Source: an uncultured Frankiales bacterium (GTDB taxonomy: Bacteria > Actinomycetota > Actinomycetes > Mycobacteriales > SCTD01). Taken from it: a stretch of DNA of 17,970 nucleotides. A program made the position numbers and the translations under genes. The stretch covers positions 1-17,970 of the forward strand of contig CAMLIA010000071.1 of assembly GCA_946479905.1 (NCBI GenBank), given 5' to 3'. The notes beneath the pieces were generated by a model. It was given only the letters and a program-made list of their open reading frames with translations, was not told where the DNA came from and made no database searches. Positions 1 to 7,541 of the stretch are shown piece by piece. The stretch's first letter is position 1; each line of letters opens with the position of its first letter.

Positions 1-626
1 CGCTCCGCCTCGTCGGCCAGCGTCACCATCGACAGGTTGGTGCCGCACTGGACGACGGCGTCAGCCTCGCCCTGCACCTCGAGGATCGCGTCGCGCAGCT
101 CGTCCTGGGTGACGTGCGCGATGGAGACCGCCGTCGGGCACTTGAGCCCCTTGATGGCGGTGACCTCGAAGCCGAGCTCGCCGAAGAACTTCACGACGTT
201 GGCGTCACCGACGGGCTGGTACGGCGTCACGACGCCGATCTTCTTCACGCCGTAGAGCTGGAGCGCCCGCTCGCAGGCCTCGGCGCCGGTCGCGACCTCG
301 AGCCCGGTGATGTCGGTGATCTGCTTCTTGAAGGCGCGGTTGCCCTCGACGCCGTCCCAGAAGGTCTCGGCGCTCATGCCCATGACCATGTAGTCGGGCT
401 CGCAGGTCAGCACCCGCTCGCAGGCGCCGCCGATCTCGGCGCGGATCTGCTCGAGCAGCCGCTCCATGCCGTCGTCGCTGTCCATGTTCTGGTTGCGGAT
501 GTGGATGCGGCTGAAGTGCGCGGTCACTCCCGGCACCGTCATCGCGTAGAACTCCGGCTCCACGATCGTGTTGGTGCTCGGCGCGATGACGCCGAACTTC
601 CTGCGCCAGCCGAGGGCGTCGGTCAT
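1..626 (-). CDS. Maleate isomerase / arylmalonate decarboxylase-like protein (C-terminus off the window)
   Basis: Starts at ATG 626; 208 codons are visible and the C-terminal part lies beyond the left edge. The Asp/Glu racemase superfamily signature FGVIAPSTNTIVEPE is at residues 11-25, followed by MVMGMSAETFW at 80-90 and VVQCGTNLS at 191-199. In this superfamily two cysteines normally act as acid/base; here the N-terminal position appears to be occupied by the MGMSAE stretch without Cys, while C194 in QCGTNLS is kept, a one-cysteine pattern like arylmalonate decarboxylase. It is last in the ten-gene operon as seen and overlaps the membrane protein gene by 4 bases (ATGA). A paralogue in the same register lies at 15661-16404. 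Family assignment is firm; isomerase versus decarboxylase versus other activity is undecided. Confidence 0.85.
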   Translation of the reverse strand, partial: MTDALGWRRKFGVIAPSTNTIVEPEFYAMTVPGVTAHFSRIHIRNQNMDSDDGMERLLEQIRAEIGGACERVLTCEPDYMVMGMSAETFWDGVEGNRAFKKQITDITGLEVATGAEACERALQLYGVKKIGVVTPYQPVGDANVVKFFGELGFEVTAIKGLKCPTAVSIAHVTQDELRDAILEVQGEADAVVQCGTNLSMVTLADEAE

Positions 627-1225
627 GCGGGGATCCTGACTCGAGAGGGGTGCAGGAGCCGCCAGGCGCCGAGCGCCAGAGCTCCCTGGCCGAGGGTGTT
701 GAGGGACTGCTCCCACCACTGGTGGGCGATCGACTGCCCCGACCCGGCGAAGGGCACGAGGGCGTAGGCCATGACGAGCTGTACGGCGAACAGCGCCGCC
801 GCGGTCAGGTCACCGAGCTCGCGGGCCCGCAGCAGCGCCAGCACGCCGGTGGCGGTCGCGCCGAGGACGGCGAGGACGAGCAGCGGTGCCGTGGACTGCA
901 GCACGACCGCCGCGACGCCGGCCGCGCCCGCGAGCCCGAGCGGGACAGAGAGCGGCAGCTCCCGCCGTACGAGGCCCCAGGTGAGCAGGGCGAAGCCGGG
1001 GGCCAGCAGGGCGAAGAGCAGGTCGTCGACGTAGGGCACGTCGTCACCGGTGACGGCGAGCAGCAGCTTCCAGGTCGCCTTGCAGAGCCCGGCGGCCAGG
1101 ACGAGGACGGCGCCGACCACGGCCGGCTGACGACCGGTGACGCGGGCGAGCCAGATCGCGCCGAGCCCTGCGAGGACGACCGGCAGGTAGTCGTCGAGGG
1201 CGAGCGGGACGGACGCGACCTCCAT
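623..1225 (-). CDS. Multi-pass membrane protein of unknown function
   Basis: 200 residues from ATG 1225, which shares one base with the TGA of the SDR gene upstream (TGATG). The reading frame stays open far upstream but that part is antisense-type composition over the SDR gene, so the ATG is preferred. About seven hydrophobic stretches are visible (roughly 13-30, 34-58, 66-86, 92-110, 112-132, 140-158, 172-190), with a charged GDDVPYVDD loop near 60-68 and an HQWWEQ motif near 167-172. I recognise no family. It directly follows a NOL-like SDR, just as an unrelated-looking membrane protein follows the second NOL-like SDR at 12667-13179, so a membrane partner for the SDR or its substrate is possible but unproven. 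Confidence 0.8.
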   Translation of the reverse strand: MEVASVPLALDDYLPVVLAGLGAIWLARVTGRQPAVVGAVLVLAAGLCKATWKLLLAVTGDDVPYVDDLLFALLAPGFALLTWGLVRRELPLSVPLGLAGAAGVAAVVLQSTAPLLVLAVLGATATGVLALLRARELGDLTAAALFAVQLVMAYALVPFAGSGQSIAHQWWEQSLNTLGQGALALGAWRLLHPSRVRIPA

Positions 1226-1974
1226 CAGGCGAAGAGGTCCCGCTTGCGGAACGCGGTCGCGAACCGGGCGAACGCCTTGGGCTTCGTCAGCCACTGCACG
1301 TGCGCGCCGGTGCGGTCGGTCCTCAGCACCTGGTCGGCCAGCCACGGCGTGACGGTCTCGACCTTGTCGCCCAGGATGTTGAAGACCTTCTTCGCCTTCT
1401 CGAAGCCCTCGGGGTCGTCGTCGTAGTCGCGCACGAGCAGGTCGGTGAGGACGATCCCGGGACTGAGCAGCCCCACCTGGACAGGGGTGCCCTTGACGTC
1501 CTTCTGCAGCGCCTGCGTGAAGTAGGTGACCGCGCGCTTGCTCGCGCCGTAGACGGCCATGCCCGGCGCCTTCTGACCACCGCTGCCGAAGCCCTCCATG
1601 TTCCAGAGCTGGCCGGAGCCCTGCGCGAGGAAACCGCGCAGCGCCACCGAGCTGCCGGTCATGGCACCGACGAGGTTGACGTCGACGACCCGGCGCGCGA
1701 CGTCGAGGTCGAGCTCGGCGAAGGGCTTGCGCGGCGCGCTGATGCCGGCGTTGTTGATCCAGACGTCGACCCGGCCGTAGGCGGCCACGGCCTCGTCCCA
1801 GAGCTTCTGCATGCCGGCCTCGTCGGTGACGTCGGCGACGATGCTCAGGGCGTCGGACGGCACGTCGGTGCGCCCGCACGTGGCGACCTGGCAGCCGCGC
1901 TCGAGGAAGGCCGCCACCAGTCCCTTGCCGATGCCGCGGGTGCCGCCGGTGACGACGACCACCTTGCCGGTCAC
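1225..1974 (-). CDS. Short-chain dehydrogenase resembling chlorophyll b reductase (NOL/NYC1-like)
   Basis: Classical SDR of 249 residues, GTG start at 1974 with a 4-base GTGA overlap with the gene before it. The cofactor motif TGGTRGIG is at 9-16, NNAG at 74-77, catalytic Asn at N100, and YGASK supplies Y142 and K146. The active-site stretch WNMEGFGSGG at 124-133 and the C-terminal WLTKPKAFARF pattern recall plant NOL/NYC1 (NMDGAGSGG and a ...LTP/TGIK... tail), rather than generic FabG-type SDRs. Known NOL/NYC1 enzymes reduce the 7-formyl group of chlorophyll b. Here the substrate is inferred only from this resemblance and from neighbouring RCCR-like and Rieske genes. The paralogue at 13176-13964 shares the block KKVFNILGDK. 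SDR is certain; NOL-like is a judgement from remembered motifs. Confidence 0.85.
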   Translation of the reverse strand: MTGKVVVVTGGTRGIGKGLVAAFLERGCQVATCGRTDVPSDALSIVADVTDEAGMQKLWDEAVAAYGRVDVWINNAGISAPRKPFAELDLDVARRVVDVNLVGAMTGSSVALRGFLAQGSGQLWNMEGFGSGGQKAPGMAVYGASKRAVTYFTQALQKDVKGTPVQVGLLSPGIVLTDLLVRDYDDDPEGFEKAKKVFNILGDKVETVTPWLADQVLRTDRTGAHVQWLTKPKAFARFATAFRKRDLFA

Positions 1975-2906
1975 GTCGGCTGCCAGGTGAGCAGGCCGTG
2001 CACGACGTGGCTGAGGGTGTCGCCCTCGAAGAGCTCCCAGACGACGGCGAGCTCGAGCTCGTCGTTCATGAGCACCTCACGGCCGCGGACCTTCCAGGTG
2101 CCGCCGTCGCTGTGCTGGGTGGTGAACAGCGCCCGCCCGTACGACGTGGCGTTGCCCCACACGTCGGGGCCCTCGTACTGGGTGCGGGCGCCGTCGCGGG
2201 TCCGCTCGTAGGTGTAGGTCTTCGCGACCGGCCCGTCCCAGGTGACGGTCTGCCGCGCGCGCCGCAGCGTCAGCGGCTGGTGCTCGATGGTCACCAGGTC
2301 CTTGCCGAGGACGGTGCGGTCGGCGGCGACGACCTCGCACTCGCCGGTCCAGCGGCCGGCCTGCTTGGTCGGCAGCACCTGGGGCCGCGGGCCGCGCTCG
2401 GTCTCCGCTGCGATCCAGTCGTCGATGTAGGCCTTGACCTCGGGGTCGGTGTCGTAGTCGCTCGTGCACTTGTAGACGCCGTTGAAGACGGCGCACACCG
2501 CCCAGCCGTCGTGCAGCACGGAGCTGTACACCTGGGTCACGCCGTCGGGGAGGATCTGGTTCCAGGTGAGCAGGTCGGCCTGCCAGCCGGGCGAGTAGTA
2601 GTTGGCCTGCACGAAGGTGCCGTAGGGCTGGCCGGTGCCGTAGAAGTCCGGTCCGGTGTAGATGCGGTTGTCGTCGGAGTCGACGACGCCGAACGCGAAC
2701 TGGGCACCGAGCTCGAAGCGGTTGCGCAGCGGGCCGGAGCCCTCGAGCTGGGTGTCCATGTAGTAGGTCGTGACGCCGTCCTTCACGACCGAGGCGCGGT
2801 CGACGTACTCGTAGCCGACGTGGTTGCCCTGGGCGTCGAACAGCGAGGGCCGGCCGTACCAGCGGCCCTCGATCTTCTTCTGCCACTCGCTGACGTCGTC
2901 AGTCAT
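1971..2906 (-). CDS. Two-domain calycin/lipocalin-like protein (hypothetical)
   Basis: 311 residues, ATG at 2906, overlapping the RCCR-like gene upstream by 8 bases and the SDR downstream by 4. There is no signal peptide or membrane segment, so it is probably cytoplasmic. Two similar halves each begin with a GxWxG motif: GRWYG at 14-18 and GRWTG at 184-188, each followed by alternating polar/aromatic strands as expected for beta-barrels. The first half continues with a DxxG turn (DAQG, 24-27) and is rich in Tyr, Trp and Phe. This pattern suggests a tandem calycin, with some flavour of the DUF3598/CpcT-type bilin lyase-like barrels. A role in carrying or handling a hydrophobic pigment would fit the operon but is inference. 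I do not recognise a named orthologue. Confidence 0.8.
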   Translation of the reverse strand: MTDDVSEWQKKIEGRWYGRPSLFDAQGNHVGYEYVDRASVVKDGVTTYYMDTQLEGSGPLRNRFELGAQFAFGVVDSDDNRIYTGPDFYGTGQPYGTFVQANYYSPGWQADLLTWNQILPDGVTQVYSSVLHDGWAVCAVFNGVYKCTSDYDTDPEVKAYIDDWIAAETERGPRPQVLPTKQAGRWTGECEVVAADRTVLGKDLVTIEHQPLTLRRARQTVTWDGPVAKTYTYERTRDGARTQYEGPDVWGNATSYGRALFTTQHSDGGTWKVRGREVLMNDELELAVVWELFEGDTLSHVVHGLLTWQPT

Positions 2907-3603
2907 TGGACACCAGCTGCAGGCGGATCAGCTCGGACTGCTCGCCGATGAGGCGCTCGATGGTGTTCCAGACCGGGTCGACGTCGCGGCTGAACAGCGC
3001 CGCGCGGTTGCGCTCGTCGCGGCTCTTGAGGTCGACGGGTGCGGCGAGCTCTGCCGCAACGCCCTCGTCCAGCAGGGCGAACCAGTGGTCGCGGTAGGCC
3101 GCCACGACCTCGGTCATCCCGAGGAAGGCCTCGTCGGTCGCACGGTTGACGCACATCCAGGGGCTCATCATGGCGCGCTGCCGGGGCCCGATGGCCGCGG
3201 CGCTGAGCCCGGCGCGCGACTGCACGTCCTCGAAGACCGGGGTCAGGGGGGTGAAGACGCGGTCGATGTAGCCGAGGTTGCTCGCCAGCTCGGCGCGTGG
3301 GATCAGGTCCAGGTGGAAGGCGTGCGAGCCCTGGCCGAAGACCGAGTCCAGGGTGAAGTGCGGCACCAGGCTGTCGCTGTCGGTGAAGGCGAAGACCATG
3401 TGGCTGTCCAGGCCGATCGCCTCCACCGCCAGTCCGCAGTAGACCGCCTTGGCCACGCCCTTCCCACCGGTCCAGGTGCGGAGGACCCCGACGGGCTGAG
3501 GCGACATCGCCGAGACGAGGTCGACCGACAGGGCCTCCTCGAGCCCGGTGCGGGCCACGATGGCGTCGACGGTGCCGTGGCACAGGTCGCTGGCGAGAGT
3601 CAC
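2899..3603 (-). CDS. RCCR / ferredoxin-dependent bilin reductase-like protein A
   Basis: 234 residues from GTG 3603, chosen because it gives a GTGA overlap with the Rieske stop, like most junctions here. Aligned by eye with the protein at 14800-15603 it shares PHF at 81-83, RAEL at 103-106, the YIDRVFTP block at 112-119, SPW at 147-149 and a C-terminal RDERNR at 195-200 followed by D207; the other protein has PHL, RRDI, YVNRYYEP, SP and RDHRLR then D with identical RD-to-D spacing. These fit the red chlorophyll catabolite reductase/bilin reductase fold, which reduces linear tetrapyrroles using ferredoxin. It is shorter than plant RCCR and lacks much of its N-terminal part. The gene sits between the Rieske oxygenase and the calycin-like gene. 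Fold-level assignment is fairly good; substrate unknown. Confidence 0.75.
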   Translation of the reverse strand: MTLASDLCHGTVDAIVARTGLEEALSVDLVSAMSPQPVGVLRTWTGGKGVAKAVYCGLAVEAIGLDSHMVFAFTDSDSLVPHFTLDSVFGQGSHAFHLDLIPRAELASNLGYIDRVFTPLTPVFEDVQSRAGLSAAAIGPRQRAMMSPWMCVNRATDEAFLGMTEVVAAYRDHWFALLDEGVAAELAAPVDLKSRDERNRAALFSRDVDPVWNTIERLIGEQSELIRLQLVSND

Positions 3604-4733
3604 GTGCCTACCTCTGTCTTCCTCGTCGGGACTTCCTTCATGACCCAGGCCTTCTCGTACTCGCCTTCCCGCCGGGCCGGGCTCGGGATGACGGTGGCCT
3701 CGGTGCGGGGCCCGCTGCCGACGACGCGGTCGGCCTCGATCCCCCAGCCCATGTCGAGCAGCTCCTGCCGTCGCCTCCGGTAGGCGATGGACATGGCGTC
3801 GCTGCGCATGTGGAGCTCGCCGGAGATGTCGTGCGGGAGCAGCTCCGGGCGCTGGCCCTCCACGACCACCTGGTCCTGGACGAAGATCTCCAGCGTCCGC
3901 TTCAGCGCGTCGCGATCGGCCCACTTGCCGCGGAAGAACGAGCGGAAGGCGACGAACTTGGTGAGGGTCGTCTCCTCGTCAATGGGGATGTTCGTGTCGT
4001 AGATGATCATGTCGCCGAACGGCAGCCGGACGTGCAGCCGGATGAGGCTCGGCATGAACCAGGCCGTCGAGGTGATGACGTCCTTCGGCTCCTTGCGGAA
4101 GAGCACCTTCTTGATGCCCTTGACGTTCTTGCGCGGCGGGTTGAGCGCCACCGTCGCTTCCGCCGACCAGGGGGTGATGACCGGCTCGTACTCCTCGATC
4201 TCCGGCCTCTCCCGGTTGCCGAACGCCGTGCCGTGCACCCACGGGGTGTGCGCGATGTCGACACCGTTCTCGAGCACCCGCTCGTAGTTGGCCTTCCAGA
4301 GGAACTCGCCGTGGACGTAGGCGAGCTTGTCGTCGTTGAAGTGCTCGTCCCAGTCGGGGAGGGGCGGTCGCTCGGCCTCCGGCAGGTCGCCGAGGAAGAC
4401 CCACACGAAGTGGTACTTCTCCTGCACCGGGTAGCTGTCGACCCGGGCCTTCTTCGGGATGGGCCGGCCGGGCTGGTTGGCCGGGATCTTCACGGCCTTG
4501 CCGTCGGCCTCGTACTCCCAGCCGTGGTACGGGCAGACCAGGCAGCCCTTGTCGTCCTGCCACCCACCGGACAGCGCACCTCCGCGGTGCACGCACAGGT
4601 CGCTCATCACGACGACCTTGCCGCTGCGCTTCTGGCGGAACACCACGAGCTGCTGACCCAGCACCTGGTGCTTGGTCGGCTTGTCGGTGATCTCCTCGCT
4701 GAAGGCGATGGCGTACCAGAAGTTCTTCAACAT
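3600..4733 (-). CDS. Rieske non-heme iron oxygenase, pheophorbide a oxygenase-like
   Basis: 377 residues from ATG 4733, six bases after the transporter stop. The [2Fe-2S] Rieske ligands are C47, H49, C67 and H70 (CVH and CPYH). The mononuclear iron site is N156, D159, H162 and H167 in ENGVDIAHTPWVH, with D287 in FVQDQ as the likely carboxylate ligand. The short Rieske spacing, IPANQPG after the cluster and PVQEKY resemble the single-component oxygenases that include pheophorbide a oxygenase, chlorophyllide a oxygenase and Tic55, plus cyanobacterial relatives. It lacks the C-terminal membrane anchor and CxxC of plant pheophorbide a oxygenase, so a soluble enzyme is expected. No reductase or ferredoxin gene is in the window. 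Being Rieske is certain; ring-opening of a tetrapyrrole is inferred, and an aromatic-ring or demethylase activity remains possible. Confidence 0.92.
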   Translation of the reverse strand: MLKNFWYAIAFSEEITDKPTKHQVLGQQLVVFRQKRSGKVVVMSDLCVHRGGALSGGWQDDKGCLVCPYHGWEYEADGKAVKIPANQPGRPIPKKARVDSYPVQEKYHFVWVFLGDLPEAERPPLPDWDEHFNDDKLAYVHGEFLWKANYERVLENGVDIAHTPWVHGTAFGNRERPEIEEYEPVITPWSAEATVALNPPRKNVKGIKKVLFRKEPKDVITSTAWFMPSLIRLHVRLPFGDMIIYDTNIPIDEETTLTKFVAFRSFFRGKWADRDALKRTLEIFVQDQVVVEGQRPELLPHDISGELHMRSDAMSIAYRRRRQELLDMGWGIEADRVVGSGPRTEATVIPSPARREGEYEKAWVMKEVPTRKTEVGT

Positions 4734-4739
4734 GGCGGG

Positions 4740-7541
4740 TCAGGCTCCCAGCGGTGCGGCGGTACGGGACGGCTGCGTGGTGCGGTGCACAGCGGTGGGG
4801 TCGCCACCGAGGTAGGACTCGACGACCGCGGGGTCGGCGAGGACGTCGTCGGGCGTGCCGAGCGCCAGGACGGTCCCGGTCTCGAGCGCCACCAGGCGGT
4901 CCGACAGCGACGAGACGAGCGGGATGTCGTGCTCGATGATGATCATCGTCGCGTCGAGGTGACGCCGGACCGAGAGCAGCACGTCTCCGAGCGCCTCGAC
5001 CTCCGCCTGGGCGACGCCGGACGAGGGCTCGTCGAGCAGCATCAGCTCGGGCTCGAGCGCCACCAGGCAGGCCAGCTCCGCGATCCGGCGGGTACCGGTG
5101 GACAGCGCACCCACCTCCGTGTGCCGGTACCTGTCGAGGCCGAAGAGGTCCAGCAGCGCACGGGCCTGCTCCTCCCTGCCCCGCTCGGCGCGGGTGTGGC
5201 CGACCAGGCTCGCCGCCAGGTGCGTCGGCCGAGCGCGCTCCCCCGCGACCAGGAGGGTGTCGAGGACCGTCATCGTCGCGAACAGCGCGCTGTCCTGGAA
5301 CGACCTGATGAGGCCGGCGTGCGCCCGGCGCTCCGGGCTCCAGCGCGTGATGTCCGTGCCGGCGAGCAGGATCTCACCCGCGTCGACCCGCACGAAGCCG
5401 GACAGGCACTCGAACAGCGTCGTCTTCCCAGCCCCGTTCGGCCCGATCAGGCCGAGCACCTCGCCACGGTGCACGGTGAGGTCGACACCGCCCACGGCCT
5501 GCAGCCCGCCGTACCTCTTCATCAGGCCACGGGCCTGGAGGAGGGGCACGTCCGTCGGCTCGCGCGGCTCTCTCTCGGTCAGGCTCGTGCGGGGCGCCGC
5601 CGTGGTGGCCCTGGCCGGGTCGGCCCCGGCCCAGGCCGCTGCCGGGTCGACGCCCGCCGCCCTGCCGACACGGTCCACGACCCAGGCCCGGACCGGCCGC
5701 AGGACGCCTGCGACGCCGTTCGGGTAGTAGAGGACGAGCAGCAGCCAGGCCAGGGTGAGGGTGCCGGAGGATGCCGGCCCCATGCTCACCAGCGTCGGCA
5801 TGGCGACGACGGCGCCGAGCAGCGGACCGACGACGAGCCCGGCTCCACCCACGACCACCATGACCGTCACCACGATGGACGTGTCGGCCGGGAACGTGCC
5901 TGCGGTGACGATCGTCTGCGTGAACGCGAACAACCCACCGCCGAGCCCCGCGACGGCACCCGCGACGGCGTACGCCTGAAGCTTGCGCCGCGGAGCGGCG
6001 ACACCGAACGCCCGGGCAGCGTCCTCGTTGTCGCGGAGCGCGACGAGCAGCCGGCCGAACGAGCTGCGGTGCAGGTTGCCGACCACCACCATGACCAGCG
6101 CCAGGACGACGAGCGCGACGTAGGCCTGGGTCCGGCCGGAGTCGATGCTCCATCCGAGGACCTTCGCCTCGCTGGTGCTGGTGCTGGCACCGAAGCCGAG
6201 CGGCCGGTCCTGCTTGAGGACGAAGCCCCGCATCGCGAGTGCGAACGCGAGCGTCGCCACGGCGAAGAGCAGACCGCTCACCCGCAGCGCCGGGATGCCG
6301 ATCACCACGCTCGTGACCGCGCCGACGCCGACCGCGGCGGCCAGCGCCACGAGCACGTTGCCGCCGTCGTGAGCGATCGCCACGGCGACGACCGCACCCG
6401 CAGCAGCGATCGCGAACTGACCCAGTGAGAGCTGGCCGCCCAGGCCCGTCAGCACCGACAGGGACAGCCCGACCACGACGAGGGCGATCAGCTGCGCCAT
6501 CACCGACGAGTGGGCGTGGTTCATCAGTCGCGGCAGGACAGCGGCCGCGAGGAAGGCCGGAACGGCGAGCAGCACGCCCGTGTGCCGGAGCAGCCACACC
6601 CGTCGCAGCTCCTCGGGCAGCGCCGGCCACGGCTTGACCGCGAGCCAGGCGCCCTTCTCCTCCTCGCGCCGGCCCGGACGTCCTTGCAGCAGCAGGCTCA
6701 GCAGGATGACGCCGAGCAGGATCACGTCGGCGAGACCCGCCTGGTCGGGCAGCTTGAAGAGGGTGATCCGGTCGAGCAGCCCGAAGGCCGCGCCGGCGGC
6801 GAACGTCACGGGCAGGCTGCGCATCCGGCCGACGACAGCTGCCGCCAGGGCGCGGAGCAGCAGCGTCGGTCCGAGCGCGGCGCCCGCGAGCGCCCCGAGG
6901 CTGGGGATGAGCAGGCTGGCGGTCAGGCAGGCGAGGCCACCGGCGATCGCCCAGCTGAGGTTGGTGAGCCGCTGCGGGGACATCCCCGCCATCGCGGCGG
7001 CGTCCGGGTTGGCGGCGGCGCCTCGGATCGCGAGTCCGAAGCGGCTGCGGGTGAAGAACAGCGACAGGGCGACGACCGACAACGGGCCCAGGATCAGCGC
7101 GCCGGTGGCGTCCTGCCCGATGGGCAGGTTGTTGATCGTGAAGGTCGGCATGCCCGTCGGGAGCGGGAAGAAGTCCGAGGACGTCGCCTTCGCGTTCAGC
7201 AGCAACGACATGAAGAGCAGGAACTGCCCGACGCCGAGGGTCGCCACCATGCTCATCAGCCGCGGCGCGCGGGCAAGTCGTCGCACCACGGTCAGCTCGA
7301 TGCTCGAGCTGATCGCCGCCGCCACCAGCATGCCGCCGGGCAGCGCGAGCCAGTAGGGGACGTGGGCGTCGAGGACGAGGATCGCCATCACGGCGGCGCC
7401 GAAGGCTCCCACCTGGCTGTGCGCGAAGTTCACGAACCGGCTCGACCGGTGCACCAGCACCAGACCGACGCCGAGCAACCCGTAGGCGATGCCGGAAGCC
7501 AGGCCCGCGACGACGATGCCCCAGGGCACGGTGAGGATCAC
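4740..7541 (-). CDS. ABC importer LivH-LivM-LivG fusion (two permeases plus ATPase)
   Basis: A single 933-residue chain, GTG start at 7541 with GTGA overlap. Residues about 1-290 form a LivH-type permease (GLVLVHRSSRFVNFAHSQVG near the start); about 318-610 a LivM-type permease (LTGLGGQLSLGQFAIAAAG); about 650-915 a LivG-type ATPase. The ATPase has Walker A GPNGAGKT at 700-707, signature LSTGT near 813 (instead of LSGG), Walker B LMLLDEP at 833-839 and the switch His in IIEHD near 871. In most bacteria these are three genes; the fusion fixes their ratio. With the next-upstream fusion, the binding protein and the LivF-like ATPase it makes a full HAAT-family importer. The transported solute is not visible in sequence; the operon suggests the compound degraded by the following enzymes. 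Confidence 0.95.
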   Translation of the reverse strand: MILTVPWGIVVAGLASGIAYGLLGVGLVLVHRSSRFVNFAHSQVGAFGAAVMAILVLDAHVPYWLALPGGMLVAAAISSSIELTVVRRLARAPRLMSMVATLGVGQFLLFMSLLLNAKATSSDFFPLPTGMPTFTINNLPIGQDATGALILGPLSVVALSLFFTRSRFGLAIRGAAANPDAAAMAGMSPQRLTNLSWAIAGGLACLTASLLIPSLGALAGAALGPTLLLRALAAAVVGRMRSLPVTFAAGAAFGLLDRITLFKLPDQAGLADVILLGVILLSLLLQGRPGRREEEKGAWLAVKPWPALPEELRRVWLLRHTGVLLAVPAFLAAAVLPRLMNHAHSSVMAQLIALVVVGLSLSVLTGLGGQLSLGQFAIAAAGAVVAVAIAHDGGNVLVALAAAVGVGAVTSVVIGIPALRVSGLLFAVATLAFALAMRGFVLKQDRPLGFGASTSTSEAKVLGWSIDSGRTQAYVALVVLALVMVVVGNLHRSSFGRLLVALRDNEDAARAFGVAAPRRKLQAYAVAGAVAGLGGGLFAFTQTIVTAGTFPADTSIVVTVMVVVGGAGLVVGPLLGAVVAMPTLVSMGPASSGTLTLAWLLLVLYYPNGVAGVLRPVRAWVVDRVGRAAGVDPAAAWAGADPARATTAAPRTSLTEREPREPTDVPLLQARGLMKRYGGLQAVGGVDLTVHRGEVLGLIGPNGAGKTTLFECLSGFVRVDAGEILLAGTDITRWSPERRAHAGLIRSFQDSALFATMTVLDTLLVAGERARPTHLAASLVGHTRAERGREEQARALLDLFGLDRYRHTEVGALSTGTRRIAELACLVALEPELMLLDEPSSGVAQAEVEALGDVLLSVRRHLDATMIIIEHDIPLVSSLSDRLVALETGTVLALGTPDDVLADPAVVESYLGGDPTAVHRTTQPSRTAAPLGA

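Noticed and set aside
1226..1879. Upstream extension of the membrane-protein frame across the SDR gene
   Set aside because: The extension is Arg-rich shadow sequence; the membrane protein begins at ATG 1225 coupled to the SDR stop.
3810..6428. Very long plus-strand open frame opposite the Rieske and transporter genes
   Set aside because: It is an antisense shadow caused by high GC: the translated product is low-complexity Arg/Glu/Gly/Val/His and has no domains, whereas the minus strand carries clear motifs.
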